This document shows, piece by piece, positions 1-6,036 of a DNA stretch of 6,121 nucleotides. The stretch is from contig CAZBWK010000150.1 of NCBI GenBank assembly GCA_964495655.1, positions 1 to 6,121 of the forward strand, given 5' to 3'. Numbering within the stretch: the stretch's first letter is position 1; the number at the start of each line of letters is the position of its first letter. Below the pieces are notes generated by a model. It searched no databases. It had not been told where the DNA came from and saw only the letters and a program-made list of their open reading frames with translations. A program made the translations under genes and the position numbers. Source of the stretch: JAAYJR01 sp964495655. Its GTDB lineage: Bacteria > Bacteroidota > Bacteroidia > Bacteroidales > Prolixibacteraceae.

Positions 1-614
1 AGCCTGCGGTTCAGGTAACCGTCGGTAATATAAACCTCATTGGCAGCCTGGTCAACTGCGATATCCGTTGGACGGCCTAACCGTAGAGTATCATTACTGC
101 CTCCGGTTTCACCGGGGATTCCAATTTGAAGTAAAAAGGAACCATCAGATTTAAACTTCAGCACATGGTGATCCTTATTGGTTTTGCCATTAGCGGCACA
201 TATCCACACATTATCTTCACCGTCAACAAAAATCCCATGCTCCCCGACAGGCCATTCGTAACCTTCGCCCGGACCGCCCCACGACTGAAGCATCTTTCCA
301 CCACTGTCAAATTCCATTACAGGAGGGGCAGGTGAATAAGCAGGTTTTTGAGATTCCCCGTCAGGGCCTCCTTCATCTAAACCCAAAGTCCCGGGACGGT
401 GAACTATCCAAATATGATTTTTTGAATCTACTGCAATTCCGGAAACCTGTCCGGTAATCCAGTTATCCGGAAAGGTCTGAGGCCAGAAAGGATCAACCTG
501 AAAAGAGGGAACGGCGTCTGCGGCCTCCCTGGTAATGCTATTGTCAGTTGAGCTTGTACAACCAACAAAGAGACAAATTGAAAAAAACACACAAGTAAAT
601 TTAAAAATTTTCAT
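1..614 (-). CDS. NHL-repeat beta-propeller lipoprotein (5' part, truncated by window edge)
   Basis: The first 204 codons are present; the 3' end lies beyond the window. The N-terminus (basic MKIFK, hydrophobic core, then F-V-G-C with Cys19) is a lipoprotein signal, so the mature protein should be anchored in the envelope. After a short Ser/Thr/Asp-rich linker there are three visible NHL-type strands: IAVDSKNHIWI (60-70), IFVDGEDNVWI (128-138) followed by HVLKFKSDGSFLLQIG (150-165), and IAVDQAANEVYITDGYLNRR (185-204). Blocks such as VDPFWP (40-45), SWGGPGEGYEWP (111-122) and GGSNDTLRLGRPTDI (171-185) recall a group of secreted NHL proteins often labelled as peptidyl-hydroxyglycine lyase-like or six-bladed propellers; I recall this resemblance from memory and have not tested it. 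The function is unknown: binding and enzymatic roles are both possible. The ATG at 614 overlaps the stop of the upstream pyruvyltransferase-fold gene by 4 bases (ATGA), so the two are probably translationally coupled. No Shine-Dalgarno is visible. Confidence 0.9.
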   Translation of the reverse strand, partial: MKIFKFTCVFFSICLFVGCTSSTDNSITREAADAVPSFQVDPFWPQTFPDNWITGQVSGIAVDSKNHIWIVHRPGTLGLDEGGPDGESQKPAYSPAPPVMEFDSGGKMLQSWGGPGEGYEWPVGEHGIFVDGEDNVWICAANGKTNKDHHVLKFKSDGSFLLQIGIPGETGGSNDTLRLGRPTDIAVDQAANEVYITDGYLNRR

Positions 615-1927
615 GGTAATGACTCAATAAAAGGTTTCATACTATTCTTAAAAATATCATCGAGATAAGATGACAATCCGATATACCGTCTGAATCCGCT
701 TCTCATCTCATGTATCAGAAATTCTTTAATTTCCTCATGAACATTCATTTTGGGAGGTGCAATTACCAGTTCATCCACGGATGTGCAATAGCCTGATGTT
801 ATTTTTTTTGTTCGCCCCTGAGGATCAGGCTGCACCCTCATAAATCCATTGAATCCACCAATCCCAAGACTATAATTAAATCCTACCCCGCGGGCATCTT
901 CAGCAATTAACACACTGGGAATACGTCGGCTGAAAAAATTAAGATGCGCATGACACTCATATCCCACATGTAAATCACATGTCTGGTAAAATTCCAGATT
1001 TTCAATATTTCCAGCCATCTGCATCACTTTAAATCCCAGTTCCGCTGCATATTCACGAATAACCCTGTTTTTCTCTGTAACCTCAGGAGTCAAGGCTGCG
1101 CTTCTTTCACTTTTTGAGGTTAAATTCTCCTTTGAAGCAGCGTCTAACAGATGAAAAGCGCATATTCTTTCTGCATCAGAAAACAGTCCGGCAAGCATAT
1201 CCAATATCTGTTTTGCCTGTGCAAGGTAAAATGGACTGAGTGGCGGACTGAATACTACTCTTTTAATATTCTGAGGCCTGTACATCGGCTTACCTATGGC
1301 AGAAAGCAGAAACCAGGCAGGATCACCTGTCATTATCGTATTAGTAATTCCATGTTTCGCAAGAATATCACAGGTATAAAACTCTCTGCAGGAGAGTTGT
1401 TCAACCTGACCGGCAATGAATGACAAAAAAGTTCGGGTGGCTATTGAATAATTAACCTTACAGCGTGACTCCTCATCTCCGGGATAAACATTCCAGTTAG
1501 CGCCAACAGGTATCATCGGTACTTTTATTTGAGAGAGATCCTTAACAAGCTGATAAACTCCCGGATACATCGGAGTATCTCTAATTGGGAATGCAGGCAT
1601 CAGTACGGCACGGGTTGAATTGATCTTTTCCAGCCACGGTTCAAGCGGTTTTTCCCTGAAAATTGTCAGAAATTCAACTTTACCCTTAACATATGTTATC
1701 AACTCTTTTGTTCTCTGTTCAATCAACTTGTCGCCTACATTCTGACTTCCATATGGAGGACAGGTTGTTAAAACTGTATAGCTGCCTGAGGATATATTTG
1801 AAGATTTCCTGTATTCCCGGCTCTTTGGAAATGAAAAAAGTTTCAGAGAGGAAAGCACCGGAATTGCTAAAGCCAATCCGCCATATCCCATTACACTTTT
1901 TTGAATAAAATCCCTTCTGTTTACCAT
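611..1927 (-). CDS. Tat-exported polysaccharide pyruvyltransferase-fold protein
   Basis: This encodes 438 residues from the ATG at 1927. A TTG at 1951 gives an 8-residue longer frame, but AAGGAG lies 8 bases before the ATG and inside that extension, so the ATG is chosen. Residues 1-30 form a twin-arginine-type signal: NRRDFIQKS (3-11), then a Gly/Ala/Leu-rich core. The rest matches the polysaccharide pyruvyltransferase family (PF04230 type): GSQNVGDKLIEQR (60-72) is the N-terminal N-x-G-D motif, VGANW (141-145) the Gly-rich central strand, SCREFYTCDILAKHGI (179-194) and TGDPAWFL (200-207) the inter-domain region, and GYECHAHLNFFSRRIPSVLI (322-341) the C-terminal motif. Known members transfer a ketal pyruvyl group from phosphoenolpyruvate to sugars in the cytoplasm. 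Two things do not fit that: the export signal, and Glu324 where the family usually has Arg in G-x-R-x-H-A (His326 and Ala327 are kept). It may have a different substrate or no PEP activity. It starts 66 bases after gene A ends and overlaps the NHL gene by 4 bases. Confidence 0.85.
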   Translation of the reverse strand: MVNRRDFIQKSVMGYGGLALAIPVLSSLKLFSFPKSREYRKSSNISSGSYTVLTTCPPYGSQNVGDKLIEQRTKELITYVKGKVEFLTIFREKPLEPWLEKINSTRAVLMPAFPIRDTPMYPGVYQLVKDLSQIKVPMIPVGANWNVYPGDEESRCKVNYSIATRTFLSFIAGQVEQLSCREFYTCDILAKHGITNTIMTGDPAWFLLSAIGKPMYRPQNIKRVVFSPPLSPFYLAQAKQILDMLAGLFSDAERICAFHLLDAASKENLTSKSERSAALTPEVTEKNRVIREYAAELGFKVMQMAGNIENLEFYQTCDLHVGYECHAHLNFFSRRIPSVLIAEDARGVGFNYSLGIGGFNGFMRVQPDPQGRTKKITSGYCTSVDELVIAPPKMNVHEEIKEFLIHEMRSGFRRYIGLSSYLDDIFKNSMKPFIESLP

Positions 1928-1935
1928 CTTAATAT

Positions 1936-1941
1936 CTCCTT
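1936..1941 (-). promoter_or_regulatory. Strong Shine-Dalgarno (AAGGAG) for the pyruvyltransferase-fold gene
   Basis: On the minus strand AAGGAG lies 8 bases upstream of the ATG at 1927. This fixes the start and rules against the TTG at 1951, which lies upstream of this ribosome binding site. It is the only clear Shine-Dalgarno in the window: the starts at 614, 3292, 4593 and 5906 have A/T-rich or unrelated upstream sequence. The contrast suggests that this gene is initiated independently of the preceding gene A. Confidence 0.8.
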
Positions 1942-1993
1942 CATTTTTCAAAATATAGAAACGGACCTTAAATCATTGATCCGATCAACATCA

Positions 1994-3292
1994 TTAAGCT
2001 GAAAATGCATTATTTGGTTTGTTCCACTTTATACGGGCAATAAAAACACTTCCGTCACTTCCGTACTTTTCTACCCCTCTTGGCTGCATCCATTCTGAAA
2101 CAGTCACCCAGGTTTCATCTGCACTGATATCTGTCACTCCAAAATTACCCAGCCTTGCTCCCCTCTCAGGTACAAGGATCCTCTCTGTATCACGGATCAC
2201 ACACAACTTGTCAGGGTCAACCTGTGCCATGAAGAGAGGCGCTCTGTGCCGGAAAACATGATCATTGTCAGCTCCGCGTCGGGTATAAACCAAAAACAAA
2301 ACGTCACTATGAGTAACCCAGTGTTGTTGAGTGTTATAGTTGCCCAGATCTTCTCCGTCATCGAATGTCCAGGCCTTAGGTTCATCAAAATGTAACCCGT
2401 CACTGCCTTTTGTTACGTATCCCTGCTTATCATTTCGAAGAGTCAAAAAATAATTTCCCTTAAAGAGGGTTAGTGAAGGTTCTCCATAACCTCGCGGAAC
2501 ATCCAGTTTTAACTCATTACCATGCTCAATGTAACTAAGCCTCTTACCATCAAAAGCACAGCGGACAACAATAACAGAACTGACATTTACGGCCCCGGGC
2601 GGGACAAAATACACCGGCAGCAGAATAGTACCATCAGGCCTGTCAAAACGCTGGGTGGACCCTGCTCCGCAGTTTTGAAATTTTTCAGGGTCAGGCATCT
2701 CCATTTTCTGCCAATCCGACCATTGACTGATTTCAGGATTATAAACTGAAAAAGAGGTGTGGCGGGGACGGGGACTTGTAACCTTCCAATCAGGAGTATA
2801 TACAACTGTATGACCGGTTCCAAGTAACAATTTCGTCTGTTTATGCCACTTTGGCCAATAATCACTTAATGCTACCGGACGTCGTTCACCCTCAATTATT
2901 TCAAAACGGGGAGACAGACTTTTAAGTTCCTGCGGTGTAGTCCAGTGTTTACCCAGATCATCTGTCTGCAATCCGTATGCAGCCTTGAAAACATCGCTGC
3001 CTGACAGATCGAGCGTTGTCATTGTCATCACAATGCGGGGCAGTCCGTTTTTACCCGCCCCGGGAACTATTCCGGTTCTCGGATGGACAAAACAGTTATC
3101 TCCGTCAAAATACCTTGTCGGGTTGTCGAGTGAAAGATCATACTGCAATTTATCTTTCCAAAAATTCAGCCCATTCGCAACTGCAGGCAGACATAAAACA
3201 GAAATACCCCCGACAACTGACGTTTTTAAAAATTTTCGTCTTTCGTATCTATTTTCCGAAGGACTGTTCTTTAGTTCATAATAGTTTTTCAT
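1994..3292 (-). CDS. Tat-exported BNR/sialidase-superfamily protein, copy A
   Basis: This encodes 432 residues from the ATG at 3292. A GTG at 3340 would add 16 residues, but it has no ribosome binding site and pushes the signal inward, so the ATG is preferred. The signal is twin-arginine: ERRKFLKTSVVGG (17-29) with a hydrophobic core to about residue 39. The mature part looks like a sialidase-superfamily beta-propeller: a degenerate Asp-box TDDLGKHW (110-117), a weaker one around GSDGLHFDEP (296-305), and many short strand-turn repeats. Conserved blocks are RYFDGDNCFVHPR (60-72), GTGHTVVYTPDW (158-169), IEHGNE (255-260), PRGYGEPSL (266-274), NYNTQQHWVTHSD (318-330), NDHVFRHRAPLF (343-354) and RLGNFGVTDIS (380-390). 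The substrate is unknown; exported proteins of this fold usually act on or bind glycans. The Tyr expected of classical GH33 sialidases in the last blade is not evident (see findings). It is about three-quarters identical to copy A' by eye, with the last third almost the same. The upstream neighbour is gene B, 143 bases away; the downstream neighbour is the pyruvyltransferase-fold gene, 66 bases away. Confidence 0.85.
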   Translation of the reverse strand: MKNYYELKNSPSENRYERRKFLKTSVVGGISVLCLPAVANGLNFWKDKLQYDLSLDNPTRYFDGDNCFVHPRTGIVPGAGKNGLPRIVMTMTTLDLSGSDVFKAAYGLQTDDLGKHWTTPQELKSLSPRFEIIEGERRPVALSDYWPKWHKQTKLLLGTGHTVVYTPDWKVTSPRPRHTSFSVYNPEISQWSDWQKMEMPDPEKFQNCGAGSTQRFDRPDGTILLPVYFVPPGAVNVSSVIVVRCAFDGKRLSYIEHGNELKLDVPRGYGEPSLTLFKGNYFLTLRNDKQGYVTKGSDGLHFDEPKAWTFDDGEDLGNYNTQQHWVTHSDVLFLVYTRRGADNDHVFRHRAPLFMAQVDPDKLCVIRDTERILVPERGARLGNFGVTDISADETWVTVSEWMQPRGVEKYGSDGSVFIARIKWNKPNNAFSA

Positions 3293-3435
3293 TTGTATAT
3301 AACTATTTAAATTCCAATTAATTACAACAAGAGAATTCACTCTTTTAACCCGATCCTGATTTTAACAGGATAAAAAAAGTCATCACTAAGAAAAAATTGC
3401 TAAAAATTATTCTAATGTGATTTTAATTCTGAAAT
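3293..3435 (-). promoter_or_regulatory. B-A intergenic leader, conserved with the B'-A' leader
   Basis: This 143-base A/T-rich gap lies between the stop of B and the ATG of A. The 60 or so bases nearest the ATG (about 3293-3352) match the same region before A' with only a few differences, which is closer than much of the adjacent coding sequence. The distal part differs by an indel of about 13 bases near the T-rich tract at 3373-3379. A short inverted repeat, AAGAG-N6-CTCTT on the + strand (3329-3344), is present. I could not find a convincing Bacteroidota-type -7/-33 pair (TAnnTTTG with upstream TTTG); TAATTTTT around 3403-3410 on the minus strand is only a partial match. A promoter or mRNA leader is plausible because the gap is much longer than the 11-base A'-B gap, but this is inference. 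Confidence 0.4.
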
Positions 3436-4593
3436 CTAGTTTATGATCATTCTGAAATAATATAAATCAGCCTGTTCTGACCCGTCCATCACTGCCCTTT
3501 CAGTAAATACCACCAGGTATTCATTTTTATTGATGGGGGTGATTGTCGGATAACCATAAAGATTTTGATTTAAAGGCCTGTCACCTGTGAAGCCGGCTTC
3601 CGCCCAAGGCCTCAACAATTCATGCTGCAATTTCCATCCTGTAGGATTTCCGGTTATATCATCAGGCCTCGCTGTATAAATAAACAAACTATTTTGTTCA
3701 TTAGACCTGGAATAACGGTCACTGTTCAATGCAATCAGCAGGTCACGGTTTTTATCATATATAATTTGCGGAGCTGCTCCCCAATGTTTTTCCGGGGGAA
3801 TATTTGTCTGAACAGGTTGTGACCAGCTTAATCCATTATCATGTGATTCCAACTGTACTAAAGGGTGTCCGTGCTCCCTGACATCATCCCTGATAAGGAC
3901 AATCATCAGGTTTTTACCGCACCAGGCACCGGCAATTTCAGATAATTTATAATCCTCGTTGTCTGTAATCATATTATATTCCTCCCAGGATGAACCATCC
4001 CGGCTATAAGTTATGTATCTCCTGCATCCAAACATTACATACTTGTTTATATCAGGATTATAAAACATCTGTCCAGTACTCCAAATGCCGGGTATATTAT
4101 TAACCTGCGGATCAGACCAGGCTTTGGAAATCTGAGGTTCAGTCCAAGTTTCACTATTATCATCACTATAAATAAAATAACGCCCTTCGGTTTCCTTACC
4201 ATCATAATGCCGGAAAAAAACCACTATCCTGCCATCTTTAGTAATACCCCCGTGAATATTACGGTCATCATACCGGTTACTATTATATACTGTTTCAACT
4301 TCTCCCCACTTATCCATCGCAGGGTCATATTTAATTTTAGCTATATATCCGTCAGTGCCCACATGGTCACCTTTCTTCCCTGGATCCAGCCTGAAAATCA
4401 GCAGTATTTTCCCGTCTTTCAAAGTTACCAGCAATCCCTCACTATTATGGTCATCGTTTATCAGTAATGGTTTAAAAGGTGTAACACTAACATTAAATTG
4501 ATTATCAGATTTTTGGCCTGATTCCGAACCGGTGCAGCTAAACAGAAAAACGGTAAAAACAGGTATTAACAAGAATAGTTTTAACTTTTGCAT
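3436..4593 (-). CDS. Sialidase-fold (BNR/Asp-box) lipoprotein, gene B
   Basis: This encodes 385 residues from the ATG at 4593. A TTG at 4638 would lie inside gene A' and is rejected. The N-terminus MQKLKLFLLIPVFTVFLFSC is a lipoprotein signal with Cys20, followed by a Ser/Gly/Asp/Glu-rich linker (TGSESGQKSD). The body is a sialidase-superfamily propeller with three Asp-boxes: SDDNSETW (143-150), SRDGSSW (197-203, one residue short) and SHDNGLSW (250-257, canonical). Residues that could serve as a classical sialidase active site include Arg68 in IFRLDP, Arg111-His114 in DRNIHGG, Tyr346/Tyr348 in LYGYPTI and Glu365 in VVFTER. These assignments are guesses from position, not from alignment. An envelope-anchored exo-glycosidase or glycan-binding protein is likely; the sugar is not predictable and need not be sialic acid. 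It begins 11 bases after A' ends, so A'-B is the tight operon pair. The last 27 residues are repeated identically at the right edge of the window. Confidence 0.87.
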   Translation of the reverse strand: MQKLKLFLLIPVFTVFLFSCTGSESGQKSDNQFNVSVTPFKPLLINDDHNSEGLLVTLKDGKILLIFRLDPGKKGDHVGTDGYIAKIKYDPAMDKWGEVETVYNSNRYDDRNIHGGITKDGRIVVFFRHYDGKETEGRYFIYSDDNSETWTEPQISKAWSDPQVNNIPGIWSTGQMFYNPDINKYVMFGCRRYITYSRDGSSWEEYNMITDNEDYKLSEIAGAWCGKNLMIVLIRDDVREHGHPLVQLESHDNGLSWSQPVQTNIPPEKHWGAAPQIIYDKNRDLLIALNSDRYSRSNEQNSLFIYTARPDDITGNPTGWKLQHELLRPWAEAGFTGDRPLNQNLYGYPTITPINKNEYLVVFTERAVMDGSEQADLYYFRMIIN

Positions 4594-4604
4594 ATTTATA
4601 TTTT

Positions 4605-5906
4605 TTAAATCTGAAACATACTGTTTGGAGTCGACCAATGTATACGGGCAACAAAGACAGTTCCGTCACTTCCGTATTTCTCCACCCCTCTTGGTTGCAT
4701 CCATTCCGAGACAGTCACCCAGGTCTCATCAGCACTGATATCAGTTACACCAAAATTACCCAGCCTTGCTCCCCTCTCAGGTACAAGGATCCTCTCTGTA
4801 TCACGGATCACACACAACTTATCAGGGTCTACCTGAGCCATGAATAAGGGAGCCCTGTGCCGGAAAACATGATCATTGCCTGCTCCGCGGCGGGTATAAA
4901 CCAAAAACAGGCCGTCACTATGAGTGACCCAGTGTTGTTGGGTATTATAGTTACCAAGTTCCTCTCCGTCATCGAAAGTCCATACCCTGGGTTCATCAAA
5001 ATGCAGTCCGTCACTTCCTTTTGTAACATATCCCTGCTGATCATTACGTAAAGTCAGGAAATATTTTCCGTTGAAAAATGTCAGCGACGGCTCCCCAAAA
5101 CCGCGTGGAACATTAATGCTCATTTCATTACCATGCTCAATATAAACAAGTTTATTACGGAAAAATGCACATCTTGTAACTGTCACTGTACTAATAATCC
5201 CGGAGCCCGGTGGACGAAATGAAACAGGAAGTAAGATCGTTCCGTCCCGCAAGTCATATCGCTGGACACTTCCTGATCCGCAATCATAAAACTTTTCAGG
5301 GTCAGGCATTTCCAGCTTTTGCCAGGCCGACCAACATATCCCGGAATCAGGATTATAAACTGAATAAGATGTATTTCGGGGCCGGGGATTTTTCACTTTC
5401 CAGTCCTGTGTATAAACAACTGTATGCCCTGTACCCAAAAGAGTTTTAGAACTTTTATGCCACTTTGGAGAAAAATCACTTAAAGCAGCTGGCCTTCTTT
5501 CACCGTTTATGATTTCATAATGAGGTGCCAGGTTTTTTACTTCGGAAGGGGTAGTCCAGTGTTTACCCAGGTCATCTGTATGCATACCATAAACACCCCT
5601 GAATACATCACTTCCCGAAAGATCCTGAGTATTCATAGTCATTACAATCCTGGGCAGGCCGTTTTTCCCTGCACCCGGGACAATCCCCGCCCTTGAATGA
5701 ACAAAACAGTTATCCCCGTCAAAATAGCGTGTCGGACTATCGAGTGAAAGATCAAATTTTACTCTGCCCGCAGAGGAATAAAATACATTAAAAATGGGAG
5801 GCATGCATAAAACAGAAATACCCCCGACAACTGACGTTTTTAAAAATTTTCGTCTTCCGTATTTATTTTCCGAAGGCCTGTTTTTTAGATCATAATAGTT
5901 TTCCAT
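4605..5906 (-). CDS. Tat-exported BNR/sialidase-superfamily protein, copy A'
   Basis: This encodes 433 residues from the ATG at 5906; a GTG at 5954 is rejected for the same reasons as in copy A. It is a close paralogue of the gene at 1994-3292. The twin-arginine signal GRRKFLKTSVVGG (17-29) is nearly identical, and the Asp-box TDDLGKHW is at 110-117. The C-terminal third is almost unchanged, including NYNTQQHWVTHSD (319-331), NDHVFRHRAPLF (344-355) and RLGNFGVTDIS (381-391). The copies differ most just after the signal (residues 37-50) and in the middle (about 170-290), where A' has one extra residue near DSGICWSAW. The last 10 or so residues also differ. It is probably an exported glycan-active or glycan-binding beta-propeller; the substrate is unknown. 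It is followed 11 bases later by gene B and preceded, across 130 bases, by the end of a B paralogue. No Shine-Dalgarno is visible. Confidence 0.85.
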   Translation of the reverse strand: MENYYDLKNRPSENKYGRRKFLKTSVVGGISVLCMPPIFNVFYSSAGRVKFDLSLDSPTRYFDGDNCFVHSRAGIVPGAGKNGLPRIVMTMNTQDLSGSDVFRGVYGMHTDDLGKHWTTPSEVKNLAPHYEIINGERRPAALSDFSPKWHKSSKTLLGTGHTVVYTQDWKVKNPRPRNTSYSVYNPDSGICWSAWQKLEMPDPEKFYDCGSGSVQRYDLRDGTILLPVSFRPPGSGIISTVTVTRCAFFRNKLVYIEHGNEMSINVPRGFGEPSLTFFNGKYFLTLRNDQQGYVTKGSDGLHFDEPRVWTFDDGEELGNYNTQQHWVTHSDGLFLVYTRRGAGNDHVFRHRAPLFMAQVDPDKLCVIRDTERILVPERGARLGNFGVTDISADETWVTVSEWMQPRGVEKYGSDGTVFVARIHWSTPNSMFQI

Positions 5907-6036
5907 TTGTATATACCTATTTAAATTCCAATTAATTACAACAAGAGAATTCACCCTTTTAACCCGATCCCGATTTTAACAGAAAAAAAAGTCACCACTA
6001 AAGAAAATTATTCCAATGTAATTTTAATTCTGTAAT
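5907..6036 (-). promoter_or_regulatory. B'-A' intergenic leader, conserved with the B-A leader
   Basis: This 130-base A/T-rich gap lies between the stop of B' and the ATG of A'. The ATG-proximal stretch (about 5907-5966) is nearly identical to 3293-3352, with one difference in the 48 bases directly before the ATG. The short inverted repeat seen before A is also here (5943-5958); the single arm change would give a G-U pair in the minus-strand RNA, so pairing is kept. No clear promoter box was recognised. Its role as promoter or leader is inferred only from length and conservation. Confidence 0.4.

Larger units (their letters stand above)
1994..3520 (-). repeat. Tandem duplication, downstream copy (A + leader + 3' end of B)
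   Basis: This segment corresponds base for base, with small indels, to 4605-6121. The offset is 2611 within the 3' part of the A genes, 2614 at the A start codons and 2601 at the B stop codons. Identical anchors include 71 bases at 2139-2209 matching 4750-4820, and a run around 3196-3240 matching the sequence near 5807-5851. Similarity fades in the last 10 or so codons of A, near 1994-2025, which marks one duplication boundary: past it, A is followed by the pyruvyltransferase-fold gene while A' is followed by B. Confidence 0.85.

Noticed and set aside
1949..1951. TTG start for the pyruvyltransferase-fold gene
   Set aside because: The strong AAGGAG at 1936-1941 lies downstream of this codon and is ideally placed for the ATG at 1927.
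1976..1988. Palindrome TTGATC-C-GATCAA between A and the pyruvyltransferase-fold gene
   Set aside because: It is only 13 bases and occurs once. It could be an operator but could equally be chance in AT-rich DNA.
2197..2403. Minus-strand open frame, with a matching one at 4829-5044
   Set aside because: Both are alternative frames inside A and A'. They recur only because the genes are duplicated, and their products lack any recognisable feature.
3338..3340. GTG start adding 16 residues to gene A (and 5952-5954 for A')
   Set aside because: There is no ribosome binding site, and an ATG lies closer to the Tat signal. The conservation of the extra codons between copies is explained by recent duplication of the leader DNA.
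3353..3371. Hairpin ATCCTG-N7-CAGGAT as a terminator after gene B
   Set aside because: On the minus strand the T-run comes before the hairpin rather than after it, and the stem is not kept in the corresponding sequence near 5969-5985.
1151..5449. Several + strand open frames of 64-101 codons (for example 1151-1423, 2985-3281, 4207-4467, 5210-5449)
   Set aside because: All lie antisense within well-supported minus-strand genes, with no ribosome binding sites and no plausible domain content.
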